A DNA stretch of 64,000 nucleotides from Fuscovulum blasticum DSM 2131 (lineage in GTDB: Bacteria; Pseudomonadota; Alphaproteobacteria; Rhodobacterales; Rhodobacteraceae), in assembly GCF_003034965.1 (NCBI RefSeq), contig NZ_PZKE01000003.1, forward strand, positions 223,673-287,672, in the 5' to 3' direction. Positions within the stretch are counted from its first letter, which is position 1; the number at the start of each line of letters is the position of its first letter. Below, piece by piece: positions 8,573-16,824 of the stretch. Under the pieces are notes generated by a model, which had not been told where the DNA came from, ran no database searches, and was given only the letters and a program-made list of their open reading frames with translations. The translations under genes and the position numbers were made by a program.

Positions 8573-9100
8573 GTGAGGCGAAGCTGGCCGCTTCTGCTGC
8601 TGTTCATCGCGCAGTTTCTGTGCGCGCTGTTCTTCGTGTTCGACATCCTGACCTCTGTTCTGGGTATCCCGGTCCGGCCGATGCCATGGGAATGGCGCGA
8701 ACTGCTGGAGGTGGCGGCGGCCTTGGGTCTGATTGCCGGGTTGGGTCTTGGCGGTCTTGCGCTGCTTCGGGCGCGGCGGGACCAGCGCCGGGCAGAGGAA
8801 AAGCTGCGCCGGGCCTCGGGTGCGTTCATGGAGCTGCTGGCGGAACGCTTTGACGAATGGGGGCTGACCGCGGCCGAACGGGATGTGGCGCTGTTTGCGA
8901 TCAAAGGGATGAGCACGGCCGAGATTGCCGGACTGCGCAGCACCAGCGAGGGCACGGTCAAGGCGCAGACGGCGGCGATCTACCGCAAGGCCGGCGTAAG
9001 CGGGCGGTCACAGCTTCTGAGCCTTTTCATCGAAGACCTGATGCGGGACGATGGCGCGATCCGGCCGATGACGGGGGCGGGCGGGCTTTCAGCGAAGTGA
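8573..9100 (+). CDS. Membrane-anchored LuxR-type helix-turn-helix regulator
   Basis: A 175-residue protein with two predicted membrane helices (about residues 5-28 and 44-66), a short charged linker (RARRDQRRAEEKLRRA) and a C-terminal LuxR/GerE DNA-binding domain (residues 96-155: LTAAERDVALFAIKGMSTAEIAGLR, STSEGTVKAQTAAIYRKAGV, SGRSQLLSLF). There is no receiver or ligand-binding domain, so any signal probably enters through the membrane part. The GTG at 8573 is 21 bases after the previous stop. The gene is likely cotranscribed with the two PepSY genes, which suggests that one or both are its sensors or targets (inference). Its last 12 bases overlap the convergent haemoglobin gene. Confidence 0.78.
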   Translation: MRRSWPLLLLFIAQFLCALFFVFDILTSVLGIPVRPMPWEWRELLEVAAALGLIAGLGLGGLALLRARRDQRRAEEKLRRASGAFMELLAERFDEWGLTAAERDVALFAIKGMSTAEIAGLRSTSEGTVKAQTAAIYRKAGVSGRSQLLSLFIEDLMRDDGAIRPMTGAGGLSAK

Positions 9101-9481
9101 GGGCGGCGCCCCTTCGGCCTGACCCAGGCCGAACACAAGGCCGCGGCCGATCCGATGCACCAGCGCCGACCAGGCAGCAGCAGTCTCGGACGGCAGTTCG
9201 CGGCGCAGCACGCTGTCGAACAGGCCAAGCCAGACATCGAACATCGGGATGCGCACATCGCCCGCGGCGCGGTGTACCGCCAGCGGGTTGCCGTCATAGC
9301 CGCGGTCGAACAGGATGGCGTTCTTCCAGAACCGGGTGATCTTTGCCTCATGCGCGGGCCAGTCCTGCACATGGGCGGCAAACACCGGGCCAAGGCCGGG
9401 GTGTTGGCGCACACAGGTGTAAAACTCGGCAACCACGGCGGCGATCTGGTCTTCGGTCACGGCAAAGCGCGGCGGAATCAT
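9089..9481 (-). CDS. Group III truncated haemoglobin
   Basis: A 130-residue globin with the group III pattern MIPPRFAVTEDQIAAVVAEFYTCVR, then GPVFAAHVQDWPAHEAKITRFWKNAIL. The proximal His is likely the one in PLAVHRAAGDVRI, followed by FDVWLGLFDSVL. These small haem proteins bind O2 or NO in the cytoplasm; the physiological role of group III members is poorly defined. It is followed 11 bases on by a DUF2237 gene read toward it on the same strand, so the pair is probably cotranscribed from the DUF2237 side. Its 3' end overlaps the LuxR-type gene by 12 bases. Confidence 0.86.
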   Translation of the reverse strand: MIPPRFAVTEDQIAAVVAEFYTCVRQHPGLGPVFAAHVQDWPAHEAKITRFWKNAILFDRGYDGNPLAVHRAAGDVRIPMFDVWLGLFDSVLRRELPSETAAAWSALVHRIGRGLVFGLGQAEGAPPSLR

Positions 9482-9492
9482 CCGGGGGGCCG

Positions 9493-9861
9493 TCAGTCGG
9501 CAGCGTAAAGCTGCAACACCTCAAGCGGAACGATGTGCAGCGTGTTCTGATGGGTGGCGGCAAGGCGCACCTGGGGCGCGGCGCCTTCTTCATGGGCCTG
9601 AAGGAAGCGGCTGGCGCACAGGCACCACTGATCGCCGGGCTTCAGACCGGCGAATCCATATTCCGGGCGGGGCGTCGACAGGTCATTGCCAAGGTATTTC
9701 GACAGCGCCAGGAATTCGGCCGTCATCTTGACACAGACGGTATGCAGGCCCCGGTCCATCGGGCCGGTGTTGCAGCAGCCATCACGGAAAAACCCGGTCA
9801 GGGGCCGGGTCGAGCAGGGCTCCAGCGGGCCGCCGTGGACATTGAGCGAGGGTTCCTTCAT
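9493..9861 (-). CDS. DUF2237 family protein
   Basis: A 122-residue conserved protein of unknown function. The family pattern is clear: NVHGGPLEPCS, TGFFRDGCCNTGPMDRGLHTVC, FLALSKYLGNDLSTPRPEYGF, GLKPGDQWCLCASRF and the C-terminal APQVRLAATHQNTL. Conserved cysteines (DGCCNTG and WCLCA) suggest metal or redox chemistry, but no reaction is established. The ATG at 9861 is chosen because homologues start near this point; the longer frame upstream overlaps the next gene. Confidence 0.8.
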   Translation of the reverse strand: MKEPSLNVHGGPLEPCSTRPLTGFFRDGCCNTGPMDRGLHTVCVKMTAEFLALSKYLGNDLSTPRPEYGFAGLKPGDQWCLCASRFLQAHEEGAAPQVRLAATHQNTLHIVPLEVLQLYAAD

Positions 9862-9908
9862 GCCCCCATCATGCCGCGCGCACAGCGGTCTGTCCATGCA
9901 GGCCGGGA

Positions 9909-10772
9909 TCAGGGCGTGGTGCAGGTCACGCTGGACCCCGCAACGATGGGCAGGCTGCCGTCTTCGCCCATCTCGCCCATCGTTGTGACGCTGAGCTGCC
10001 CGGCCGGGCCGGTGTAGCTGTAGGCACAAAAGCCGAAGCCGGTGCCCGAGCAATCCTCGACTTCGGGGAAGCCGGCGGCGGCAAGATCCTGCGCCTGGCC
10101 CGGTGATCGCTGGGCCCCGGCGGCGGGGGCTGCTTGCCAGCCCGCCTGAACCAGAAGCGCGCGCGCAAGGTCGATCGGCAGGCCGTCGATCAGGGGCACG
10201 GTTGCCGCATCCTGGCAGAGGTGTTCTTCCAGCGCGGGCGGCGTTACCAGGATGCCCTGGCCAGCAGCGCCCAGGTCAAGCGCGCGAAGGTCGGCCTCGG
10301 TAGAGGGCACAACGTCGCCCGACAAGAGCCGGGCCCCGCCCTGGCTGCCGAAGGGCTGCACATAGGCAAGCGTACTGGTGCCGGATTCGGTGGCGTAGAT
10401 CAGTGCGACCAGCCGGTCGCCGGCAAAGAGGCCGACATTGCCGTCCGACAATTCGCAGGTTCCGCTGGTGGCGGCAGCATAGGTGCCCACGAAGCTGACC
10501 GCCGTCAGGCCGGCGGTCAGCGCAACCTCTCCGGTCACGCCCCAGCCCTTGTCCTGCACGGCCCGACCTGCCGGGGTGGTCAGGGTCTCGACCAGAAGAT
10601 GTGTGCAATAGGTCCGGTCCTCGCCTGCGGCGGGGGCCGCGGGCAGGCGGTCCAACGCAACGATGGTCAGGCCGGAGACCTGGCTGGCAACGCGCGGGGC
10701 ACCGGGGCCTGCGACCGCGCCCGTGGCTGCAAGGGCCGCCGCCCCCAGTCCGATCCAGATTCGCTGCCGCAT
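9909..10772 (-). CDS. Secreted protein of unknown function
   Basis: A 287-residue protein that I do not recognise. Residues 1-21 form a signal peptide (MRQRIW, hydrophobic IGLGAAALAATGAVA). The mature part holds at least six cysteines (CTHLL, TCELS, LCQDA, DCSGTGFGFC, VTCTTP near the C-terminus), which fits a disulfide-bonded periplasmic or extracellular protein. It is rich in Ala, Gly and Thr, with no obvious catalytic motif or membrane helix after the signal. It is separated by 47 bases from the DUF2237 gene downstream on the same strand and is divergent from ileS. Confidence 0.6.
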   Translation of the reverse strand: MRQRIWIGLGAAALAATGAVAGPGAPRVASQVSGLTIVALDRLPAAPAAGEDRTYCTHLLVETLTTPAGRAVQDKGWGVTGEVALTAGLTAVSFVGTYAAATSGTCELSDGNVGLFAGDRLVALIYATESGTSTLAYVQPFGSQGGARLLSGDVVPSTEADLRALDLGAAGQGILVTPPALEEHLCQDAATVPLIDGLPIDLARALLVQAGWQAAPAAGAQRSPGQAQDLAAAGFPEVEDCSGTGFGFCAYSYTGPAGQLSVTTMGEMGEDGSLPIVAGSSVTCTTP

Positions 10773-10933
10773 TCAGGCCCCCTGTCCACCGTTTCTGCGG
10801 ACGATTGATCGGCGCGCACGGCGGTTCTGTCCAGTCGGGAAAAGCCGATCCATCGCGCGCACTGGACCCGCCCGGTGCCAGCCCCTATAAGGCAGCCCAT
10901 GCAATGCGGGACGGGCCTTCTGCGAATTAGCGG

Positions 10934-10963
10934 CCCGGCGGGCTGAACGGTTCAGCCGCCGGG
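10934..10963 (+). promoter_or_regulatory. Leader hairpin upstream of ileS
   Basis: CCCGGCGGGCTGAA and TTCAGCCGCCGGG can pair with one bulged base around a three-base loop, ending 40 bases before the ileS ATG. There is no T-run after it, so it is not a plain terminator. It may affect ileS mRNA or be a binding site; nothing else is seen in the 230-base gap. Confidence 0.35.
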
Positions 10964-11002
10964 TTATCCCTGTTTGTCCGCGAGATTCCCGAGAGAGATC
11001 CG

Positions 11003-13921
11003 ATGTCCTCCGACACGACCCAGACGCCCGATTACCGCGATACCGTCTTCCTGCCCGAAACCGAGTTTCCCATGCGCGCCGGTCTGCCGCAGCGCGAACC
11101 CGACTGGCTGGCCCGGTGGGAAAAGATCGGCGTCTATGACCGCCTGCGCGAGAAGAAGGCGCCCGATGGCGGCAAGCGGCCGCCCTTCGTGCTGCATGAC
11201 GGCCCCCCCTATGCCAACGGTCACCTGCACATCGGCCATGCGCTGAACAAGGTGCTGAAGGATATGGTGGTCCGTTCGCAGCAGATGATGGGGCATGACA
11301 GCCGCTATGTGCCGGGCTGGGATTGCCACGGTCTGCCGATCGAATGGAAGATCGAGGAACAGTATCGCGCCAAGGGCCTGAACAAGGACGAGGTGGATAC
11401 CGTCGCCTTCCGTCAGGAATGTCGCGCCTTTGCCGCCGGCTGGATCGACGTGCAGCGAGAGGAGTTCAAGCGCCTTGGTGTGACCGGCAAATGGGACGCC
11501 CCCTATCTGACCATGGACTATCACGCCGAAGCGGTGATCGCGGGCGAGTTCATGAAGTTCCTGATGAACGGCACGCTCTATCAGGGGTCGAAGCCGGTGA
11601 TGTGGTCGCCCGTGGAAAAGACCGCGCTGGCCGAAGCCGAGGTCGAATACCACGACCATACCAGCCACACGATCTGGGTGCCGTTCAAGGTGATCGACGG
11701 CGGTCTGCCGGGCGCGCAGGCGATGATCTGGACCACCACACCCTGGACCATTCCGCAGAACCGGGCGGTCGCCTTCAACCCGACCATCGAATACGGGCTG
11801 TATGAGGTGACGGGCCGACCGGATGAGTCGAACGTCGTGGTCGGCGCGACCTATCTGCTGGCGGACAAGCTGGCCGGCGGCGTCTTTGCGGCGGCAAAGC
11901 TGGCCGAGGGGATGTATCGCAGGCTTCGCGCCGTTTCGGCCGAGGAGTTGGGCGCACTGACCCTTGCCCACCCGTTCCGTGGCATCGAGGGGGCCAACGG
12001 CGAGTGGGATTATGACGTGCCGATGCTGCCCGGCGATCATGTCACCGACGATGCCGGCACGGGCTTTGTGCATACCGCGCCCAGCCATGGCGATGACGAC
12101 TATCAGATGGGTGTGAAATTCGGCCTGCCGATGACCTGGAACGTCGAGGCCGACGGCAGCTATCGCGCCGATCTGCCGATCTTTGGCGGGCAGGCGATCC
12201 TGACGCCTGAGGGCAAGGAAGGCCCGGCGAATGTGTCGGTCATCAAGCAGCTTGCCTATGCGGGCGCGCTGTTTGCCAAGGGCAAGCTGAAACACTCCTA
12301 CCCCCATTCCTGGCGGTCGAAGGCGCCGCTGATCTATCGCAACACGCCGCAATGGTTCGTGGCCATCGACCGCACGCTGGACGATGGCATGACGACCTAT
12401 GGCGACACCATCCGCAAGCGGGCGCTGACCTCGATCAACCAGCTTGTGCAATGGACCCCGGCCACCGGGCGCAACCGCCTGCACTCGATGATCGAGGCGC
12501 GGCCCGACTGGGTGCTGTCGCGGCAACGCGCCTGGGGCGTGCCGCTGACCTGCTTCGTGAAAAAGGGCGCGCGGCCGGATGCGCCGGACTTTCTGCTGCG
12601 CAACCCCGAGGTCAACGCCCGGATCGTGGCGGCCTTCGAGGCGGAAGGCGCGGATGTCTGGTATGTGCAAGGATTCAAGGAGCGGGTGCTGGAAGGCATC
12701 GTGAATCCGTCCGATTATGAACAGGTCATGGATGTGCTGGATGTCTGGTTCGACAGCGGCAGCACCCATGCCTTCGTTCTGCGCGACCGCCCGGATGGTG
12801 CAGAAGACGGCATCGCCGACCTGTATCTGGAAGGCACCGACCAGCACCGCGGCTGGTTCCATTCCAGCATGTTGCAGGCCTGCGGCACCAAGGGCCGGGC
12901 GCCCTATCGCGGGGTGCTGACCCACGGCTTCACGCTGGACGAGAAGGGCATGAAAATGTCCAAGTCGCTGGGCAACACGGTGGCGCCGCAGGCGGTGATC
13001 GACGAATACGGCGCCGATATCCTGCGGCTTTGGGTTGCGCAAAGCGACTACACCGTTGACCTGCGGATCGGGAAGGAAATCCTGAAAGGGGTGGCCGACA
13101 GCTATCGCCGGCTGCGCAATACGCTGCGCTTCATCCTTGGGGCGCTGAAGGACTTTGATCCCGCCGAACGGCTGCCGGTGGATGAGATGCCCGAGCTGGA
13201 ACGCTGGGTACTGCACCGGCTGGCGGGGCTGGATACGGTGGTGCGCGAGGGCTACGCCAAATATGACTTCCAGGGCGTGTTCACCGAGCTGTTCACCTTT
13301 GCCACCAGCGACCTGTCGGCCTTCTACTTCGATATCCGCAAGGATGCGCTGTATTGCGACCGACCGGACAGTCTGCGTCGGCGGGCCAGCCGGACGGTGC
13401 TGGATCTGCTGTTCCAGCGCCTGACCACCTGGCTGGCGCCGATCCTGGTGTTCACCATGGAAGAGGTCTGGCTGTGCCGGAGCCCCGGAGAGGGCAGTTC
13501 GGTGCATCTGGTCGACTTCCCCGAAACCCCGGCCACCTGGCGGGATGAGGCGCTTGCGGCGAAATGGGATGGCGTGCGTGCGGCGCGGCGTGTTGTCACG
13601 GGCGCGCTGGAAGTGCAGCGCACGGCCAAGGTGATTGGGGCCAGCCTTGAGGCGGCGCCGGTGGTGCATGTGGCGGATACGGCGATTCTGGCGGCGCTGA
13701 AATCGCTGGATTTCGCCGAAACCTGCATCACCAGCGGCCTGCAACTGACGGGCGATGATGCACCGCAGGAAGCCTTCCGCCTGCCCGATGTGCCGGGGGT
13801 TGGCGTTGTGTTCGAACGCGCGCCGGGTGAGAAATGCCTGCGCTGCTGGCAGATCCTGCCGGATGTCGGAACGCACAAGCATCCCGGCACCTGCAAACGG
13901 TGCAACGAGGCGCTTGGTTAA
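11003..13921 (+). CDS. ileS: Isoleucyl-tRNA synthetase
   Basis: A 972-residue class I aminoacyl-tRNA synthetase that charges tRNA-Ile. The HIGH signature is at residues 76-79 (HLHIGHALNK) and KMSKS is at about 651-655. The editing domain contains TTPWTIPQNRAVAF and the DDAGTGFVHTAPSHG block. The C-terminus carries a zinc-binding knuckle, CLRCWQI ... CKRCNEALG, as in the eubacterial type with Cys4 zinc. Length fits (930-990). The ATG at 11003 follows GAGAGAGATCC. It is a stand-alone gene between a divergent secreted-protein gene and a convergent DUF1127 gene. A long open frame on the opposite strand is a codon-bias shadow. Confidence 0.98.
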   Translation: MSSDTTQTPDYRDTVFLPETEFPMRAGLPQREPDWLARWEKIGVYDRLREKKAPDGGKRPPFVLHDGPPYANGHLHIGHALNKVLKDMVVRSQQMMGHDSRYVPGWDCHGLPIEWKIEEQYRAKGLNKDEVDTVAFRQECRAFAAGWIDVQREEFKRLGVTGKWDAPYLTMDYHAEAVIAGEFMKFLMNGTLYQGSKPVMWSPVEKTALAEAEVEYHDHTSHTIWVPFKVIDGGLPGAQAMIWTTTPWTIPQNRAVAFNPTIEYGLYEVTGRPDESNVVVGATYLLADKLAGGVFAAAKLAEGMYRRLRAVSAEELGALTLAHPFRGIEGANGEWDYDVPMLPGDHVTDDAGTGFVHTAPSHGDDDYQMGVKFGLPMTWNVEADGSYRADLPIFGGQAILTPEGKEGPANVSVIKQLAYAGALFAKGKLKHSYPHSWRSKAPLIYRNTPQWFVAIDRTLDDGMTTYGDTIRKRALTSINQLVQWTPATGRNRLHSMIEARPDWVLSRQRAWGVPLTCFVKKGARPDAPDFLLRNPEVNARIVAAFEAEGADVWYVQGFKERVLEGIVNPSDYEQVMDVLDVWFDSGSTHAFVLRDRPDGAEDGIADLYLEGTDQHRGWFHSSMLQACGTKGRAPYRGVLTHGFTLDEKGMKMSKSLGNTVAPQAVIDEYGADILRLWVAQSDYTVDLRIGKEILKGVADSYRRLRNTLRFILGALKDFDPAERLPVDEMPELERWVLHRLAGLDTVVREGYAKYDFQGVFTELFTFATSDLSAFYFDIRKDALYCDRPDSLRRRASRTVLDLLFQRLTTWLAPILVFTMEEVWLCRSPGEGSSVHLVDFPETPATWRDEALAAKWDGVRAARRVVTGALEVQRTAKVIGASLEAAPVVHVADTAILAALKSLDFAETCITSGLQLTGDDAPQEAFRLPDVPGVGVVFERAPGEKCLRCWQILPDVGTHKHPGTCKRCNEALG

Positions 13922-13929
13922 CGCTTTGA

Positions 13930-13975
13930 TATAAAAGGAACCGCGGGGCGCAGGCTGACTGGCCTGGGCCCCGCG
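13930..13975 (-). terminator. Terminator between ileS and the DUF1127 gene
   Basis: A CGCGGGGC/GCCCCGCG stem with a long loop. On the minus strand it is followed by TTCCTTTTATAT, so it best serves the DUF1127 gene, although the stem may also stop ileS transcripts. Confidence 0.6.
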
Positions 13976-13984
13976 AAGGCGCGA

Positions 13985-14188
13985 TCAGCCCGCGACAGGG
14001 TGTGCGTAGCCAATCGGTTGAACCGGCCGGGCGGCAAGGCCCGGGGTCACGCCATCCAGCCCCATGTGCATGGCGCTGAGGTGGCTGCGGGTAAGCCCGA
14101 TATCGTCAAGCAGCCGGTCATCCGCGCGCGCCAGCAAGAACGCGGTCGAACGGCGCATCTGCATGTGGGCGAAAAGACGGCGGAACAT
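13985..14188 (-). CDS. DUF1127 small basic protein
   Basis: A 67-residue protein with the DUF1127 core: RRSTAFLLARADDRLLDDIGLTR, i.e. the usual L..L.DR.L.DIGL.R pattern at residues 12-34. Small DUF1127 proteins in alphaproteobacteria have been linked to RNA metabolism and to phosphate and carbon control, but the role of this one is unknown. A very strong ribosome-binding site (AAAGGAGAT) lies seven bases before the ATG. It is transcribed divergently from a LysR-type regulator 99 bases away, a layout suggesting that regulator controls it. Confidence 0.85.
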   Translation of the reverse strand: MFRRLFAHMQMRRSTAFLLARADDRLLDDIGLTRSHLSAMHMGLDGVTPGLAARPVQPIGYAHPVAG

Positions 14189-14249
14189 GATGATCTCCTT
14201 TGGTTGAGATTGTTCTTCTCACAAGGTTTGACATTTCACAAACGAATAG

Positions 14250-14274
14250 GTTTCATGGGTCGCATTGGTGAAAC
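14250..14274. promoter_or_regulatory. Inverted repeat in the DUF1127-LysR divergent control region
   Basis: GTTTCA and TGAAAC separated by 13 bases. It lies just upstream of the LysR-type gene's ATG, and both genes start from this gap. The half-sites and spacing resemble LysR-type sites (T-N11-A-like), so autoregulation is plausible. CATGGGTC also appears twice here. Confidence 0.4.
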
Positions 14275-14287
14275 TCATGGGTCTGCA

Positions 14288-15193
14288 ATGACGGCTCCGC
14301 TCGACAGCGATCTGATGCGCAGCTTTCTGGCGGTGGCCGACACCGGGTCGGTGACTGCGGCGGCGGCGCGGCTGTTGCGCACGCAATCTGCGGTCAGTCT
14401 GCAGATCAAGCGGCTGGAAGACAGCCTTGGCCAGCCGCTGTTCGACCGGCAGGCGCGGGGGGTTCGCCTGACCCCGCGGGGCGAGCAACTGGTGCCTTAC
14501 GCGCGCCGCGTGGTGTCGTTGCTGGATGAGGCGGCGATCGCGCTGCGGGAAAAGCCGCTGGTCGGGCCGGTGCGCGTGGGCATCCCGGACGAATATTCCG
14601 GCAGTGTGCTGCCGCGCGCCCTGGCTGCCTTCGACGAGCGGCACGAGGGGGTGCAGGTTTCCATCCGATGCGACCATTCCGAAGGCCAGATGGACGCGCT
14701 GGAGCGCGACGAGATCGACCTCGCCGTGATCTATGACTGGTCCTATGTCGAGGAGGGCGAGCATCTTTGCATCGACCCGACGGTCTGGGTGACCTCGGTC
14801 GCGCATCAGCAGCATCTGCGGCGCCCTGTGCCGGTCGGGGGATACTTCCGGTCGGACTGGTGCCGGGATTTCGCGGAGGAATCGTTGAACCGGCAGGGGA
14901 TCGTCTGGCGGCAAGCCTGGAGTTGCGATCTGGCGGGGGGCTTGCGGGTGGCCGTGACCAGCGGAATCGCCATCGCGCCGCTGTCGCGCAGCACCATCCC
15001 CCCGGGTTGCCGCGAGCTGACTTCAGCGGACGGCTATCCCATCGTGGATTCCGCGCGTGTCATCCTGCGGCGCAATCCGCGCGGCACGTCTCAGGCAATC
15101 GAAGGAATGGCGGCAATGCTGCGCGAGGCCTTTGCGCCCTTGTCCAGCCTTCACCCCAGAGCAGAGGGAGCAGGCAATGCCGCGGGCGCGTGA
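14288..15193 (+). CDS. LysR-family transcriptional regulator
   Basis: A 301-residue LysR-type regulator. The N-terminal winged helix (residues 5-64) reads LDSDLMRSFLAVADTGSVT, AAAARLLRTQSAVSLQIKRLEDSLGQPLFDR. The C-terminal effector domain starts near residue 90 (VGPVRVGIPDEYSGSVLP). The effector is not predictable. The ATG at 14288 is taken because the helix-turn-helix starts right after it, though an in-frame ATG 12 codons upstream exists. It is divergent from the DUF1127 gene. The next gene, a P1-type peptidase, begins 17 bases before this gene's stop, so the two are translationally coupled. Confidence 0.9.
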   Translation: MTAPLDSDLMRSFLAVADTGSVTAAAARLLRTQSAVSLQIKRLEDSLGQPLFDRQARGVRLTPRGEQLVPYARRVVSLLDEAAIALREKPLVGPVRVGIPDEYSGSVLPRALAAFDERHEGVQVSIRCDHSEGQMDALERDEIDLAVIYDWSYVEEGEHLCIDPTVWVTSVAHQQHLRRPVPVGGYFRSDWCRDFAEESLNRQGIVWRQAWSCDLAGGLRVAVTSGIAIAPLSRSTIPPGCRELTSADGYPIVDSARVILRRNPRGTSQAIEGMAAMLREAFAPLSSLHPRAEGAGNAAGA

Positions 15194-16172
15194 CAAGGGA
15201 ATTGTGATCGGCCGGTTTGCCGCCGGGCCGCTGAACGCCATCACCGATGTGGCGGGTGTGGCGGTGGGGCATGTGACGCTGGTTGAAGGCGACCGTATCC
15301 GCACCGGGGCCACGGCCGTTTTGCCGCATGGCGGCAACCTGTTCCGTGATCGGGTGCCGGCGGGTGTCAGCATCCTGAACGGCTTTGGCAAGTTTGCGGG
15401 TCTGAGCCAGGTGCAGGAACTGGGCGAGCTGGAAACCCCGATCCTGCTGACCAATACGCTGGCGGTGGGGCGCGCGGTTCAGGCGCTGGTGTCCCATACC
15501 CTGGCACAGCCGGGCAATGACCGGGTGACCAGCGTCAATGCGGTGGTGGGCGAGACCAACGATTCCCGGCTGAACGACATTCGCGCCGGCCGCCCGACCG
15601 TGGACGAACACCGCGCCGCGCTGGCCGCCGCCCGCCCCGGCCCGGTGGCCGAGGGCTGCGTGGGCGCAGGTACCGGGACGGTGGCCTTCGGCGTCAAGGG
15701 CGGCATCGGCACGGCGTCGCGGATCGTGGGGCCGCATGTTCTGGGCGTGCTGGTGCAGGCGAATTACGGCGGCACCCTGCGGATTGACGGTGCCCCGCTG
15801 CCGCAGCGGCCGGAGCATGATGTGGACGGTTCCATCGTGATGGTGCTGGCAACCGATGCGCCGCTATGCGCCCGGAACCTGACGCGGCTGGCAACGCGGG
15901 CCTTTGGCGGGCTGGCCCGCACGGGGGCGGCCTTGTCCAACGGCTCGGGCGATTATGCGCTGGCGTTTTCCACCGCCGAAAGCCAGCGGCGGGGGCCGGG
16001 ACGGCCGCCGTCCGGCACGGTTATGGGCAATGACGAGATGTCGCCCCTGTTCGAGGCGGCGATCGAGGCGTCGGAAGAGGCAATTCTGAACGCGCTGTTC
16101 ATGGCCACCGGGATGCAGGGCTGGAACGCGGGGCAGGGTGATGCCGAAATCGTGGCCGCGATTGGAGACTGA
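15177..16172 (+). CDS. P1-family (S58, DmpA-like) peptidase
   Basis: A 331-residue member of the DmpA/L-aminopeptidase D-esterase family, N-terminal-nucleophile enzymes that cut themselves before the catalytic residue. Family blocks are NAITDVAGVAVGHVTLV, GATAVLPHGGNLF, the oxyanion region EGCVGAGTGTVAFGVKGGIGTASR, and SNGSGDYALAFST, where the Ser of GSGD is the likely nucleophile. It would release N-terminal residues from small peptides or amides; the substrate is unknown. GAGGGA lies about ten bases before the ATG at 15177. Overlap with the upstream LysR gene suggests that regulator may also control it. Confidence 0.84.
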   Translation: MPRARDKGIVIGRFAAGPLNAITDVAGVAVGHVTLVEGDRIRTGATAVLPHGGNLFRDRVPAGVSILNGFGKFAGLSQVQELGELETPILLTNTLAVGRAVQALVSHTLAQPGNDRVTSVNAVVGETNDSRLNDIRAGRPTVDEHRAALAAARPGPVAEGCVGAGTGTVAFGVKGGIGTASRIVGPHVLGVLVQANYGGTLRIDGAPLPQRPEHDVDGSIVMVLATDAPLCARNLTRLATRAFGGLARTGAALSNGSGDYALAFSTAESQRRGPGRPPSGTVMGNDEMSPLFEAAIEASEEAILNALFMATGMQGWNAGQGDAEIVAAIGD

Positions 16173-16239
16173 CGGGATTGGCCTGCCGGGCCGGCCATGG
16201 CAGCATGACCGGAATTTCCAATGCCGACCGGAGGTTGCG

Positions 16240-16824
16240 ATGATGCGTTTCGCCCTTTCCCTGCTGCTGCTTGTGCCGGTTACCCCCGCCTGGGCCGATG
16301 CTGATGATGATGCGGCGGTTGAGGTGTTTCGCGGGGCGTTCGGTCAAAGCTGCACGTCCTTTGCCGAAGACGGCAGCCCGATCCGCCCCGCCCGACGGCA
16401 TGATGTGAAGATGCCGGTGACATGGGGAGAGCCGGAGCAGGTGATCCTGTGGCAGTTCCGCTGCGATCAGGGCGCCTACAACAGCGTCGATGTGTTCCTG
16501 CTGAAAACCGAATATGACGGCATCCGGCCGGTCGCGCTGGCCCGGCCCGAAATCAAGGCCGAATATGTGGACCCCGAAGATTCCGAAAGTGCGGTAAAGG
16601 CGATCACCGTCATCGGCTGGGGTGCCGATGCCACGGCGATCAACGCGGGTTTTGATCCGGCAACGGGGATGCTGACCACACATGCGCTGTGGCGCGGCCT
16701 GGGGGATGCCTATTCGGACGGCACCTGGGTGCTGAAGAACGGCGGGTTCGTGCTGGTTCGCTATGAGGTGGACGCAAGCTATGATGGCGAAATCGCACCG
16801 CAGTTGAAACTGGCCTTCCCGTGA
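16240..16824 (+). CDS. Exported DUF1176-like protein
   Basis: A 194-residue protein with a signal peptide (MMRFALSLLLLVPVTPAWA). The C-terminal part, LWRGLGDAYSDGTWVLKNGGFVLVRYEVDASYDGE, resembles the end of DUF1176 proteins, which are longer (about 340 residues) and usually have Cys where this one has Ala and Tyr. The assignment is by resemblance only; an early segment (SCTSFAEDG, FRCDQGAYNSVDVFLL) has two cysteines that may pair. GGAGG lies six bases before the first of two adjacent ATGs. Its stop overlaps the GTG of the alkyltransferase gene. Confidence 0.55.
   Translation: MMRFALSLLLLVPVTPAWADADDDAAVEVFRGAFGQSCTSFAEDGSPIRPARRHDVKMPVTWGEPEQVILWQFRCDQGAYNSVDVFLLKTEYDGIRPVALARPEIKAEYVDPEDSESAVKAITVIGWGADATAINAGFDPATGMLTTHALWRGLGDAYSDGTWVLKNGGFVLVRYEVDASYDGEIAPQLKLAFP

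Noticed and set aside
10773..11002. A T-box riboswitch before ileS
   Set aside because: No T-box consensus or terminator with T-run is present; only a plain hairpin is seen.
10964..13882. A 972-residue open frame on the minus strand opposite ileS
   Set aside because: It mirrors the codon bias of the high-GC ileS gene, has no recognisable domain and no start signals. Similar long antisense frames lie opposite gcvP (39000-42137), nifK (56382-58166), nifE (57866-59722) and priA (23892-26246).
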